Positions 38,925-48,744 are shown, numbered from the stretch's first letter. The stretch is 58,148 bases of DNA from Bradyrhizobium forestalis (GCF_002795245.1 NZ_PGVG01000045.1:1-58148), one strand, 5' to 3'. The notes: generated by a model from the sequence alone, not told the origin. Program-made: numbers and translations.

Positions 38925-39320
38925 TTACGCGCTCGCCATGTCCGGGAAGACCGCCTCGATCTTGGTCTTCAGCGTCGCCGCGTTGAACGGCTTGACGATG
39001 TAATTGTTCACGCCGGCCTTCTTGGCCGCGATCACGTTCTCGGTCTTGGATTCCGCCGTGATCATGATGAAGGGCGTGGTGGCGAGGTTCGGATCCGCGC
39101 GGACTTCGCGCAGGAGGTCGTAGCCCGTCATCGGCTCCATATTCCAGTCGGAGATCACGAGCCCGTACTTCTTGCCACGCATCTTGTTCAGGGCTGCCGA
39201 ACCGTCGCTGGCATCATCGATATTCTCGAAGCCAAGCTGCTTCAGCAGATTCCGGATGATACGGATCATGGTGCTGTAGTCATCCACCACCAGAACCGGC
39301 ATCGACAAATCAACCGCCAT
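38925..39320 (-). CDS. cheY: Single-domain response regulator, CheY family
   Basis: A 131-residue receiver domain: acidic pocket D13-D14, phospho-acceptor D58 (VISDWNMEPM), switch Thr in IMITAES and Lys in YIVKPF. The NWNM-type sequence around D58 and KKAGVNNYIVKPF are the CheY pattern, so it likely acts on the flagellar motor. No chemotaxis operon is adjacent; it is an orphan, though a TipF-like flagellar gene lies 1.5 kb away. It diverges from ribF. Confidence 0.9.
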   Translation of the reverse strand: MAVDLSMPVLVVDDYSTMIRIIRNLLKQLGFENIDDASDGSAALNKMRGKKYGLVISDWNMEPMTGYDLLREVRADPNLATTPFIMITAESKTENVIAAKKAGVNNYIVKPFNAATLKTKIEAVFPDMASA

Positions 39321-39549
39321 CTCGACTCCCCCAACGCATACCCAGGAATATTACGATCGGACCGGCCAGGCCGGAGCCCGGCAGTTCCACGCCTCAAGCA
39401 CTAGCATCAAGGCGTTAAACAGCGCGTTAACTGCGGACACCTCCGAAGGATTGAAATCGTGTTCAATGTCTGCGCTCCCCCCGCTTGACTTCGTCAGGCC
39501 GGTCGCGCCACGGTCCGGGCCGGTCCTGCCCGGTTCGAGAATTCCCCTG

Positions 39550-40521
39550 ATGGCTCCGCCTTTTACCGTTATCCGCGATACAACGCCGGATTCCGCGATT
39601 CCAAGGGGCGCCGTGGTCGCCATGGGCAATTTCGACGGCGTTCATCTCGGCCATCGCGCCGTGATCGCGGCTGCCCTGGAGATGGGCAGGGCGCATGGCC
39701 GCCCTGCGCTGGCATTGACCTTCGAGCCGCATCCGCGGCGGTTTTTCAGCCCCAACACCCCGCAATTCCGCCTGACGGATGAGCGGGCCAAGCTGCGGCT
39801 TCTGGCGGGCACCGGACTTGCCGGCGCCGTGGTCATGACCTTCGACAAGGCGCGTGCCGGAACCAGCGCGCAAGATTTCATTCACCATGACCTGATCGGG
39901 CGCCTCGGGATCAGCGGCATCGCGGTCGGCTACGACTTCCATTTCGGCAAGGGACGGGTCGGCTCGCCGAGCCTTCTCGTCAACGAGGCGCCCCGGCTCG
40001 GCATCGAGGTCGACGTGCAACCGCATGTCGATATCGACGAACGGCCCGTCTCCTCCAGCGCGATCCGGATCGCCCTTGCCGAGGGCCAGCTCGACGAAGC
40101 CACGACCATGCTGGGCGCGCCCTGGTTCATCACCGGCGAGGTCATCCACGGCGAAAAGCGCGGCCGCGATCTCGGCTATCCCACCGCCAACATCCGCCTG
40201 GACGCCAATTGCGGCCTCAAGCACGGCATCTATGCGGTGCGGGTCGGCCGGGGGACCGAGCGTCTGGACGGGGTGGCCAGCTTCGGCCGCCGCCCGACCT
40301 TCGACAATGGCGCCCCGCTCCTGGAAATCTTCCTGTTCGACTTCAAGGGCGACCTTTACGGCCAGGCGCTCGACTGCGCCTTCATCGGCTTCATCCGCGA
40401 GGAGCTGAAATTCGACAGCCTGGAGGCCCTGATCCGCCAGATGGACGACGATTCCGCCCGCGCCCGCGCCATCCTGGCCGCCGCCCCGGACGCGTTTCCG
40501 CGGCTGGGCGCGATTGATTGA
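39550..40521 (+). CDS. ribF: Bifunctional riboflavin kinase / FAD synthetase
   Basis: A 323-residue bifunctional enzyme. N-terminal FMN adenylyltransferase: AMGNFDGVHLGHRAVI, TFEPHPRRFF and the ISSSRIR-like SSSAIRIALAEG. C-terminal riboflavin kinase: GEKRGRDLGYPTANI and a GIYAVRV strand. It converts riboflavin to FMN and FAD. Start ATG at 39550 (MAPPFTVIRD); the frame extends to 39451 without similarity. The order ribF-ileS-lspA is widely conserved in Proteobacteria. Its product FMN is the ligand of the riboswitch at 15428. Confidence 0.95.
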   Translation: MAPPFTVIRDTTPDSAIPRGAVVAMGNFDGVHLGHRAVIAAALEMGRAHGRPALALTFEPHPRRFFSPNTPQFRLTDERAKLRLLAGTGLAGAVVMTFDKARAGTSAQDFIHHDLIGRLGISGIAVGYDFHFGKGRVGSPSLLVNEAPRLGIEVDVQPHVDIDERPVSSSAIRIALAEGQLDEATTMLGAPWFITGEVIHGEKRGRDLGYPTANIRLDANCGLKHGIYAVRVGRGTERLDGVASFGRRPTFDNGAPLLEIFLFDFKGDLYGQALDCAFIGFIREELKFDSLEALIRQMDDDSARARAILAAAPDAFPRLGAID

Positions 40522-40727
40522 GGGCCGAAACCGCCCCGGCCTCGCCCTTTGCGCTTCCTCCGCCCCCCTGCTATGGAGGGCCCATGTTTGCGCGGCGCAT
40601 CATAGGGATTAGCGGCCCGGCTTCCGCCTGAGCCTGAAGGCTCGGCGCAAGACCGGGATTTTGTCGTTTCACCCCCGCGATTCCGCATCGCCATCCGTTC
40701 CCGCGCCCTTCCGAGCCAGTCAGCCTC

Positions 40728-43700
40728 ATGTCCGAAAAGCCGCAAAAGTCCCAAAAGTCTGAAGTCAAAGACTATTCGAAAACCCTGTTCCTGCCGCAGA
40801 CCGAATTCCCGATGCGCGCCGGCCTGCCGCAGCGCGAGCCGGAGATCCTCAAGCGCTGGTACGAGGTCGGCCTCTACGAAAAGCTGCGCGAGGGTGCCAA
40901 GGGCCGCGCCAAATTCGTGCTGCATGACGGCCCGCCCTACGCCAACGGCAACATCCATATCGGCACGGCGCTGAACAAGATCCTGAAGGATCTCGTCACC
41001 AAGAGCCAGCAGATGCTCGGCTTCGATTCCAACTACGTGCCGGGCTGGGACTGCCACGGCCTGCCGATCGAGTGGAAGGTCGAGGAAGAGCACTATCGCA
41101 AGAAGGGCAAGCAGAAGCCCGACTTCCGCGACAGTGCCGCAATGATCGATTTCCGCAAAGAGTGCCGCGCCTATGCCACGCACTGGCTCGGCGTGCAGCG
41201 CGAGGAGTTCAAGCGCCTGGGGGTGATCGGCGACTGGGACCATCCCTACGCCACCATGAGCTATCCCGCCGAAGCCCAGATCGCGCGCGAGCTGATGAAG
41301 TTCGCCGCCAACGGCACTCTCTATCGCGGCTCCAAGCCGGTGATGTGGAGCGTGGTCGAGAAGACCGCGCTGGCCGAAGCCGAAGTGGAGTACGAGGACT
41401 ACACCTCCGATACGGTATGGGTGAAATTCCCGGTGACCTCGCCAGCACACGGCGCGCTCGCCTCCGCAAGCATCGTGATCTGGACCACGACGCCCTGGAC
41501 GCTGCCGGGTAACCGCGCCATCTCGTTCTCGCCGAAGATCGCCTACGGCCTCTACAAGGTCACCGACGCCCCCGCTGACAATTGGGCCAAGACCGGCGAC
41601 CTCCTGATCCTCGCCGACGCGCTCGCTGACGAAGTCTTCAAGCAGGCGCGCGTGACGGCCTATGAGAAGGTCCGCGAGGTCCCCGGCGACACCATGGACG
41701 CGATCGAATGTGCCCATCCGCTCAAGGGCCTTGGCGGCGGCTATGACTTCATCGTGCCGCTGCTGCCCGGCGACCATGTCACCGACGACACCGGCGCGGG
41801 CTTCGTGCACACGGCGCCCGGCCATGGCCGCGAGGACTTCGATGCCTGGATGGCGCAGGCGCGCGATCTCGATGCGCGCGGCATCAACACCGCGATCCCC
41901 TACACCGTCGACGAGAACGGCGCCTACACCGATCATGCGCCGGGCTTTGCCGGCAAGCGCGTCATCACCGACAAGGGCGAGAAGGGCGACGCCAACGAGG
42001 CCGTGATCAAGGCGCTCGTCGACAGAGGCATGCTGCTCGCCCGCGGCCGGCTGAAGCATCAATATCCGCACTCCTGGCGCTCCAAGAAGCCGGTGATCTT
42101 CCGCAACACGCCGCAATGGTTCATCGCCATGGATAAGGACGTGGCGCAGGGCGGCAAGACGAAGAGCGGCGATACGCTGCGCGCCCGCGCGCTGCACGCG
42201 ATCTCGGTGACGCAATGGGTGCCGCCATCGGGCGAAAACCGCATCAACGGCATGATCGAGGCCCGCCCCGACTGGGTGATCTCGCGCCAGCGCGCCTGGG
42301 GCGTGCCGATCGCCGTGTTCGTGCGCGAGAAGGGCGACGGCTCCGCCGAGATCCTCCAGGACGAGGCCGTCAATGCGCGCATCGGCGAAGCTTTCGAGAA
42401 AGAAGGCGCCGACGCCTGGTACGCGAAGGGCGCGCGCGAGCGCTTCCTCGGGTCCCGCGCGAACGAAGACTGGCAGAAGGTCGACGACATTCTCGACGTC
42501 TGGTTCGATTCAGGCTCGACGCACGCTTTCGTGCTGGAAGACCCTGTGCATTTCCCGGGGCTGTCAGGCATCAAGCGCAAGGTCGACGGCGGCACCGACA
42601 CGGTGATGTATCTGGAAGGCTCGGACCAGCACCGCGGCTGGTTCCACTCTTCGCTGCTGGAAAGCTGCGGCACGCGCGGCCGGGCTCCTTACGACATCGT
42701 GCTGACCCACGGCTTCACCCAGGCCGAGGACGGCCGCAAGATGTCGAAGTCGCTCGGCAACACCATCGAGCCGCAGGCCGTCATCAAGGAATCCGGCGCC
42801 GACATCCTCCGGCTCTGGGTCGCGTCCTGCGACTACACCGACGATCAGCGCATCGGCCCCGAGATCCTGAAGAACACGGTCGAGACCTATCGCAAGCTTC
42901 GCAACACCGTGCGCTGGATGCTGGGCACGCTGCATCACTACAAGCCGTCCGACGCAGTCGCGCCCGCCGAGATGCCCGAGCTGGAGCGCTTCATGCTGCA
43001 CGAGCTCGCGGTGCGCGCCGCCGCGATCGGCAAGGCCTATCGGGAGTTCGACTACAAGACCGTGGTCGCTATTCTGTCTGCCTTCCTCAACAGCGAGCTG
43101 TCAGCCTTCTATTTCGACATCCGCAAGGACACGCTTTATTGCGATCCGCCGTCGTCACTGACGCGCAAGGCGGCGCTGACGACCATCGACCTGTTGTGCG
43201 CCTCGATCCTGAAATGGCTGGCCCCGATCCTGAGCTTCACCGCGGAGGAGGCCTGGCGCATGTACCGGCCCGACGCCGAGCCGTCGGTGCATCTGACGCT
43301 GTTCCCGACCGACCTCGAAAACCTGCGCGACGACAAGCTCGCCGCAAAATGGGAGACGATCCGCAACGTCCGCCGCGTCGTCACCGGGGCGCTCGAGCTG
43401 GAACGCGCTGCCAAGAACATCGGCTCCTCGCTGGAGGCATCGCCGGTGATCTATGTCGCCGACCGGGACATGCTGATGACGCTGTTCGACACCGATCTCG
43501 CCGAGATCTGCATCACCTCGAACTACGAGGTGCGTGAGGGCGAGGCGCCGGCTTCAGCGTTCCGTCTCGATGCCGTGCCCGGCGTCGCGGTCGTGGTGGA
43601 AAAGGCGGTCGGCACCAAATGCACCCGCTCCTGGAAGATTTCGCCGACGGTCGGCGAGGACCCTGAATACCCCGACGTCACCCCGCGCGATGCGAAGGCG

Positions 43701-43736
43701 CTGCGCGAATGGAAGGCGCTGGGGGTGAGCGTCTGA
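40728..43736 (+). CDS. ileS: Isoleucyl-tRNA synthetase
   Basis: A 1002-residue class I synthetase. The HIGH motif is NGNIHIGTALNK (His77) and KMSKS is DGRKMSKSLGN (Lys671). The CP1 editing domain lies between, with WTTTPWTLPGNRA. The C-terminal Zn knuckle normally has four Cys; here only KCTRSW keeps one and LCxRC is replaced by DVTPRDAKAL, so the site is lost. An N-terminal basic extension (about 15 residues) is present. It is ten bases from lspA. The 206-bp gap after ribF shows no gene. Confidence 0.97.
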   Translation: MSEKPQKSQKSEVKDYSKTLFLPQTEFPMRAGLPQREPEILKRWYEVGLYEKLREGAKGRAKFVLHDGPPYANGNIHIGTALNKILKDLVTKSQQMLGFDSNYVPGWDCHGLPIEWKVEEEHYRKKGKQKPDFRDSAAMIDFRKECRAYATHWLGVQREEFKRLGVIGDWDHPYATMSYPAEAQIARELMKFAANGTLYRGSKPVMWSVVEKTALAEAEVEYEDYTSDTVWVKFPVTSPAHGALASASIVIWTTTPWTLPGNRAISFSPKIAYGLYKVTDAPADNWAKTGDLLILADALADEVFKQARVTAYEKVREVPGDTMDAIECAHPLKGLGGGYDFIVPLLPGDHVTDDTGAGFVHTAPGHGREDFDAWMAQARDLDARGINTAIPYTVDENGAYTDHAPGFAGKRVITDKGEKGDANEAVIKALVDRGMLLARGRLKHQYPHSWRSKKPVIFRNTPQWFIAMDKDVAQGGKTKSGDTLRARALHAISVTQWVPPSGENRINGMIEARPDWVISRQRAWGVPIAVFVREKGDGSAEILQDEAVNARIGEAFEKEGADAWYAKGARERFLGSRANEDWQKVDDILDVWFDSGSTHAFVLEDPVHFPGLSGIKRKVDGGTDTVMYLEGSDQHRGWFHSSLLESCGTRGRAPYDIVLTHGFTQAEDGRKMSKSLGNTIEPQAVIKESGADILRLWVASCDYTDDQRIGPEILKNTVETYRKLRNTVRWMLGTLHHYKPSDAVAPAEMPELERFMLHELAVRAAAIGKAYREFDYKTVVAILSAFLNSELSAFYFDIRKDTLYCDPPSSLTRKAALTTIDLLCASILKWLAPILSFTAEEAWRMYRPDAEPSVHLTLFPTDLENLRDDKLAAKWETIRNVRRVVTGALELERAAKNIGSSLEASPVIYVADRDMLMTLFDTDLAEICITSNYEVREGEAPASAFRLDAVPGVAVVVEKAVGTKCTRSWKISPTVGEDPEYPDVTPRDAKALREWKALGVSV

Positions 43737-43746
43737 TCGGACGGCC

Positions 43747-44241
43747 ATGACCCCGCTCCGCGCCGGCATCCTCTCGGCCGTAGCCACGCTCGTCGCCGAC
43801 CAGGCCTCGAAGCTGTGGCTGCTGAACGGGTTCGACCTCGCCCGCAAGGGCGCGGTGAAGGTGACGCCGTTCTTCGACTTGGTGCTGGCCTGGAATATCG
43901 GGATCAGCTTTGGCTGGCTCCAGAACGATAGCCAGGCAGCCCAGCTCGCGCTGATGGCGGTCAAGGCCCTTGCGGTGGTCGCGCTGGCGATCTGGATGGC
44001 GCGCTCCCAGACCGTGCTCGCGACCGTCGCGCTCGGCCTGATCATCGGCGGCGCCATCGGTAACGGCATCGACCGCCTGGCCTATGGCGCGGTGGTGGAT
44101 TTCGCCCTGTTCCACGTCGAGATCGCCGGAAATACCTATAATTGGTATGTGTTTAACCTCGCGGACGTGGCCATCGTTGCTGGGGTGGCAGCGCTATTGT
44201 ATGATTCCTTCCTGGGGGTACCCGCCGCAAAAGCGCCCTGA
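43747..44241 (+). CDS. lspA: Lipoprotein signal peptidase (signal peptidase II)
   Basis: A 164-residue aspartyl protease with four membrane helices. The catalytic Asp pair is in GNGIDRLAYGAVVDF and FNLADVAIV. It cleaves prolipoproteins after Lgt acts at the lipobox Cys. It follows ileS by ten bases, the conserved pairing. The next gene codes for another exported protein and starts about 100 bp later. Confidence 0.96.
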   Translation: MTPLRAGILSAVATLVADQASKLWLLNGFDLARKGAVKVTPFFDLVLAWNIGISFGWLQNDSQAAQLALMAVKALAVVALAIWMARSQTVLATVALGLIIGGAIGNGIDRLAYGAVVDFALFHVEIAGNTYNWYVFNLADVAIVAGVAALLYDSFLGVPAAKAP

Positions 44242-44337
44242 TCCCGGCCGATACGGACCGGTCGGTGGAACCCGGCTTTTGCGAGGGCGGAGCCGCGTGT
44301 GAGCGGCAATCTGCCACAATATGGAACAGGTAAAGTG

Positions 44338-45060
44338 ATGCGCAGCGCGATGACCAGCGGTTCGATGGTGCGAGACCCCCGGTGGGGGTTCTGGCGGGCA
44401 TTGAAATTGTCCGCGGTCGCACTCGGCATCGGTCTCGTCATGTCGACCGGCGCGGCCCGCGCCGGTGACGACGACGAGGAAGACGATATGACCTTCGAAG
44501 AGAGGCTCATCGACAACCTGATGTCCGGCATCGGCGCCAAGAGCATGGAGAAGAAGGGCATCGAATACCGCGAGCGCTCGCCGCTCGTCGTGCCGCCCAA
44601 GCTCGATCTGCCGCCCCCGGCGACCGAAGCCAAGGCTGCGCCGAACTGGCCCAAGGACCCCGAGGAAAAGCGCCGCAAGGAAGCCATCGCCGCGCGCAAG
44701 AAGGCCAGCAAGGCAACGGAGAACTGGCAGGCCGCCCAGCCGCTGACACCAGCCGAGATGAAGGCCGGCCAGGTCGCCGCAGCGCCCCGCACCAGCAACG
44801 ATCCCATTCAGCCGGGCACCAACGGCAACCCCTCGCTGAGCCCAGCCGAACTCGGTTTCACCGGTGGTCTGTGGAACATGATGAAGGGCGGCAACGGCAC
44901 CGAAGAGAAGAAATTCACCAGCGAGCCGCCGCGCCAGTCGCTGGTCGAGCCGCCGCCGGGTTACCAGACGCCGTCGCCGAACTATGCCTATGGCGCCGGG
45001 CCGGACAAGTCGCGGCGGATGTATTACGACATCATGTCAGGCAAGGAAAAGGAACAATAG
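44338..45060 (+). CDS. Exported protein of unknown function, charged and Pro-rich
   Basis: A 240-residue protein. Signal peptide about residues 1-42, ending AARA before GDDDEEDDMTFEER. The mature protein is hydrophilic, with a Lys/Ala-rich stretch (about 100-130), a Pro-rich C-terminal half and Asn/Gly-rich segments; much looks disordered. It is placed between lspA and the M16 peptidases, an order shared by related rhizobia to my knowledge. I chose the ATG at 44338 for its upstream ACAGGTAAAG; a GTG at 44299 is possible. The function is unknown. Confidence 0.72.
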   Translation: MRSAMTSGSMVRDPRWGFWRALKLSAVALGIGLVMSTGAARAGDDDEEDDMTFEERLIDNLMSGIGAKSMEKKGIEYRERSPLVVPPKLDLPPPATEAKAAPNWPKDPEEKRRKEAIAARKKASKATENWQAAQPLTPAEMKAGQVAAAPRTSNDPIQPGTNGNPSLSPAELGFTGGLWNMMKGGNGTEEKKFTSEPPRQSLVEPPPGYQTPSPNYAYGAGPDKSRRMYYDIMSGKEKEQ

Positions 45061-45265
45061 CGTTCCTGTCCTGTCGCGACATTCTGGCCGACGCGAATCG
45101 GGGATCGGCGGCTCACGTCTGCCCGACGCCGCTCAAAATTGCCTATCAGTAACTTGCCTACGAGTTGCGTTCTCTGCTTCGTGACGCGAAGCCTCAGCCG
45201 CACGGTGTAGCATGCCGTGCCTTCCGAGCCGGAGATCCGGGCTCGACCTTTCATTAGGGATCATG

Positions 45266-46657
45266 ATGTCCTCATACCGATCGGCTGCCTGCCTTCTTGC
45301 CGCGCTGCTTTCGACGAGTATCCTCTCGGCCGGCGCCGCCCTCGCCCAGACCACGGTGACATCGGCCCCACCCGCCAGCTTCACGCTCAATAACGGCATG
45401 CAGGTCGTGGTGATCCCGGATCACCGCACGCCCGTCGTCACCGAGATGATCTGGTACAAGGTCGGATCGGCCGACGAGACGCCGGGCAAGTCCGGCCTCG
45501 CACATTTCCTCGAGCACCTGATGTTCAAGGGCACCTCGAAGCACCCGGCCGGAGAATTCTCCCAGACCGTGCTTCGCGTCGGCGGCAACGAGAACGCCTC
45601 GACCTCGGTCGACTACACCAACTACTACCAGCGCGTGCCGAAAGAGCAGCTGCCGACCATGATGGAGTTCGAGGCCGACCGCATGACGGGCCTCGTCCTC
45701 AAGGACGAGAACGTGCTGCCTGAGCGCGACGTCGTGCTCGAAGAGTACAATATGCGCGTCGCCAACAATCCGGACGCGCGGCTGAACGAGCAGATCATGG
45801 CCGCGCTCTATCTCAACCATCCCTATGGGCGTCCGGTGATCGGCTGGCATCAGGAGATCGAGAAGCTCGATCGCGAGGATGCGCTCGCCTTCTATCGTCG
45901 CTTCTACGCGCCGAACAACGCGATCCTGGTGATCGCCGGCGACGTCGACGCCGCCGAAATCCGCCCGCTGGTCGAGCGCAATTTCGGCTCCATTCCCGCC
46001 CAGCCCGCAATCCCAGCGCGGCGTGTCCGTCCGCAGGAGCCGGAGCCCGCCGCCCCGCGCACCGTCACGCTGGCCGACCCGCGCGTCGAGCAGCCGAGCA
46101 TGCGGCGCTATTACCTCGTGCCCTCGGCGACCACGGCCGCGGCCGGCGAGAGCGCGGCCCTCGACGTGCTGGCGCAGTTGATGGGCAGCGGCAGCAATTC
46201 CTATCTCTACCGTACCCTCGTCGTCGACAAGCCGCTCGCGGTCTCCGCCAGCGCCAGCTATTCGAGCATCTCGCTCGACCCGACCCAATTCGCGATCTCG
46301 GCTGCGCCGAAACCCGGCGTCAGCTTCGCAGAAGTGGAGCAGGCGGTCGACGGTGTCATCGCCAACGTTGCGCAGAACCCGATCCGTGCCGAGGATCTGG
46401 AACGGGTCAAGACCCAGCTCATCGCCGAAGCGATCTACGCCCAGGACAACCAGGCGGTGCTGGCGCGCTGGTACGGCGGCGCGCTGACCACGGGCCTGTC
46501 GATCGAGGACATCAGGAGCTGGCCCGATCGCATCCGCGCGGTCACCGCCGAGCAGGTCCGCGCCGCTGCGCAGAAATGGCTCGAGAAGAAGCGTTCCGTG
46601 ACGGGCTATCTGATCAAGGACACCGCCACCGCCAAGCGCGAGGAGAAGCGTTCGTGA
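45266..46657 (+). CDS. M16 family metallopeptidase, catalytic subunit
   Basis: A 463-residue exported pitrilysin-family protein. Signal peptide about residues 1-28, ending ALAQ. The inverted zinc motif HxxEH is intact in LAHFLEHLMFKGT and the distal Glu lies in ERDVVLEEYNMR. GGNENASTSVDYTNYYQRV is typical. The ATG at 45266 is preferred to 45263 for spacing to AGGGA. It overlaps the next M16 gene by four bases (GTGA), and the two likely form a heterodimer in the periplasm that degrades peptides. Confidence 0.92.
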   Translation: MSSYRSAACLLAALLSTSILSAGAALAQTTVTSAPPASFTLNNGMQVVVIPDHRTPVVTEMIWYKVGSADETPGKSGLAHFLEHLMFKGTSKHPAGEFSQTVLRVGGNENASTSVDYTNYYQRVPKEQLPTMMEFEADRMTGLVLKDENVLPERDVVLEEYNMRVANNPDARLNEQIMAALYLNHPYGRPVIGWHQEIEKLDREDALAFYRRFYAPNNAILVIAGDVDAAEIRPLVERNFGSIPAQPAIPARRVRPQEPEPAAPRTVTLADPRVEQPSMRRYYLVPSATTAAAGESAALDVLAQLMGSGSNSYLYRTLVVDKPLAVSASASYSSISLDPTQFAISAAPKPGVSFAEVEQAVDGVIANVAQNPIRAEDLERVKTQLIAEAIYAQDNQAVLARWYGGALTTGLSIEDIRSWPDRIRAVTAEQVRAAAQKWLEKKRSVTGYLIKDTATAKREEKRS

Positions 46658-48042
46658 CCTATTCCTTCCTTCGCGCAAGATCCTTCCCACGCACAAGACA
46701 TTTCGCGCTGTCCTTCGTCACCGGCGCGGCGCTTGCGCTGGCTGCGGTCTCGCCGTCGCAGGCCGCCGCAAAAATCCAGCACCTGATCTCGCCGGGCGGC
46801 ATCGAAGCCTGGTTCGTGCAGGACGCGACCGTGCCGCTGATCGCGATGGAATATTCCTTCGCCGGCGGCTCGGCGCAGGATCCCAAGGACAAGCCCGGCG
46901 TCGCCAATCTGGTCGGCGACCTCCTCGACGAAGGCTCCGGTGATCTCGATTCCAAGACGTTCCATGAACGGCTCGACCGCCGCGCCATCGAGCTCTCCTT
47001 CAGCGCCACCCGCGATACGCTTCGCGGCAGCCTGCGCATGCTGCGCGACAACAAGGACGAGGCCTTCGACCTGCTCAGGAGCGCACTGACCTCGCCGCAT
47101 TTCGACAGCGCCGACGTCGAACGCATCCGCTCGCAGGTCATCTCGGGCCTGCGCCGCGAGACCACCAATCCGACCTCGCTGGCGAGCCGCAAGTTCCTGG
47201 CGGTCGCCTTCGGCGATCACCCCTACAGCCGGCAGAGCAACGGCAATCTCGACAGCGTGCCGACGATCACGGTCGCCGACATGCGGGATTATGTCGGCCG
47301 CCTCCTCGCCAAGGATGGGCTCAAGATCGCGGTCGTCGGCGACGTCGATCCGGCGACCCTGGGCAAGCTGCTCGACCACACCTTCGGTAGCCTGCCCGCC
47401 AAGGCTAACCTGACGCCGGTCCCCGACGTCGAGGCTGCAAAGCCGCCGCAGCGCACTTTCGTGACGCTCGACGTGCCGCAGACCGTGATCACCTTCGGCG
47501 GTCCCGGCGTGAAGCGCAGCGATCCCAACTTCATGGCGGCCTATGTCGTCAACCACATCCTCGGCGGCGGCGGCTTGTCCTCCCGGCTCTATCGCGAGGT
47601 GCGCGAGAAGCGCGGCCTCGCCTATTCGGTGTTCGAGTCGCTGCTGTGGATGGAGCATTCGGCGGTATTCATCGGCAGTACCGGCACCCGCGCCGACCGC
47701 GCCGGCGACACCATCGACGCCATCGAGAAGGAGGTGCGCCGGATCGCCGAAGAAGGCCCGACGCAGAAGGAGCTCGACGAGGCCAAGTCCTACCTCAAGG
47801 GCTCGCAGATGCTGGCGCTGGATACGTCCTCCAAGCTGGCGCAGGCGCTGCTGCAATATCAGCAGGACAAGCTGCCGATCGACTATATCGAGAAGCGCAA
47901 CGCCATCGTCGACGCAGTGACGCTGGATGATGCCAAGGCGGCCGCCAAGCGTCTCTGGGGCCAAGGGCTGCTGACCGTCGTCGTCGGCCGTGCCCCGCAG
48001 GCCGCCGCGCAGCCCGCGGCCACGGCGCCGAAGTCGAACTGA
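46654..48042 (+). CDS. M16 family peptidase homologue lacking the zinc motif
   Basis: A 462-residue paralogue of the upstream peptidase. Signal peptide about residues 1-39 (SPSQAAAK). Where HxxEH should stand it has NLVGDLLDEGSG, so it cannot bind zinc. It keeps the R/Y substrate-binding pair region (SSRLYREVREKRGLAYSV). This active/inactive division is known from M16B heterodimers and mitochondrial processing peptidase. It starts with GTG at 46654. Confidence 0.92.
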   Translation: MTYSFLRARSFPRTRHFALSFVTGAALALAAVSPSQAAAKIQHLISPGGIEAWFVQDATVPLIAMEYSFAGGSAQDPKDKPGVANLVGDLLDEGSGDLDSKTFHERLDRRAIELSFSATRDTLRGSLRMLRDNKDEAFDLLRSALTSPHFDSADVERIRSQVISGLRRETTNPTSLASRKFLAVAFGDHPYSRQSNGNLDSVPTITVADMRDYVGRLLAKDGLKIAVVGDVDPATLGKLLDHTFGSLPAKANLTPVPDVEAAKPPQRTFVTLDVPQTVITFGGPGVKRSDPNFMAAYVVNHILGGGGLSSRLYREVREKRGLAYSVFESLLWMEHSAVFIGSTGTRADRAGDTIDAIEKEVRRIAEEGPTQKELDEAKSYLKGSQMLALDTSSKLAQALLQYQQDKLPIDYIEKRNAIVDAVTLDDAKAAAKRLWGQGLLTVVVGRAPQAAAQPAATAPKSN

Positions 48043-48049
48043 TCTAGCT

Positions 48050-48100
48050 GTCATTCCGGGGCGATGCAAAGCATCGAACCTTCGGGCGCCCCGGAATGAC
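48050..48100. repeat. Palindromic repeat (CATTCCGGGG family)
   Basis: GTCATTCCGGGGCGATGCAAAGCATCG is followed by AACCTTCGGGCGCCCCGGAATGAC. The inner GATGCAAAGCATC is a hairpin of its own. It lies eight bases after the M16 gene stop. Confidence 0.72.
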
Positions 48101-48154
48101 GAACCCCATCTAAAACCGCTATTGTGCGCACCCGAATCTCTTCCTGGTGCCATC

Positions 48155-48571
48155 ATGCTGCGGATATCCCGCGATCTCGTCATCGACGAGGACGACATCG
48201 AGATCGGCTTTGTCCGCGCCTCCGGCCCGGGCGGGCAGAACGTCAACAAGGTCGCGACCTCCGCGCAGCTGCGCTTTGACACGCGCAAGCTGACCTTGCC
48301 CGAGGATGCCGCGCTGCGCCTCGCCCGCATCGCCGGCCAGCGCATGACCAAGGACGGCGTCATCGTGATCCACGCCCAGCGCTTCCGTACCCAGGAGCGC
48401 AACCGGCAGGACGCCATCGACCGCCTCGTCGAGATCCTCAAGGAAGCCATGGTACGGCCGACGCCGCGGCGCGCGACGCGGCCGACCTTCGCCTCCAAGC
48501 AGCGCCGGCTCGAAGGCAAGAAGCGCCGCAGCGACATCAAGGCGGGCCGCGGCCGGAGCTTCGACGACTAA
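48155..48571 (+). CDS. arfB: Alternative ribosome-rescue factor ArfB (YaeJ)
   Basis: A 138-residue peptidyl-tRNA hydrolase of the class I release-factor fold. The catalytic GGQ motif is in ASGPGGQNVNKV and the C-terminal basic tail (RPTFASKQRRLEGKKRR) is the part that enters the empty mRNA channel of stalled ribosomes. Length matches YaeJ (140). The start ATG at 48155 is MLRISRDLVID. It is independent of tmRNA and stands alone between repeats. Confidence 0.95.
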   Translation: MLRISRDLVIDEDDIEIGFVRASGPGGQNVNKVATSAQLRFDTRKLTLPEDAALRLARIAGQRMTKDGVIVIHAQRFRTQERNRQDAIDRLVEILKEAMVRPTPRRATRPTFASKQRRLEGKKRRSDIKAGRGRSFDD

Positions 48572-48614
48572 ACGGGATCGGTTTTGGGTTGAATCGAGCG
48601 GCCGCGGGTCGTTC

Positions 48615-48744
48615 ACCTCTCCCGCTTGCGCTTGCGGGAGAGGTCGCGGAGCGAAGCGACGCGGGTGAGGGCTGTCTCCTCAGGGGGATTCTCCCGTTGC
48701 GGAGACACCCTCTCCCCAACCCTCCCCCGCACGCGGGGGAGGGA
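48615..48744. repeat. Large composite inverted repeat (CTCTCCC family), copy 5
   Basis: The ends are ACCTCTCCCGCTTGCGCTTGCGGGAGAGG and CCTCCCCCGCACGCGGGGGAGGG. The inner variable stem is GTCGC-GGAGCGAA-GCGAC. It lies between arfB and a convergent small exported-protein gene. Confidence 0.76.

Noticed and set aside
40356..42215. A 619-codon open frame antisense to ileS and ribF
   Set aside because: The composition is that of a shadow frame and no family motif is visible.
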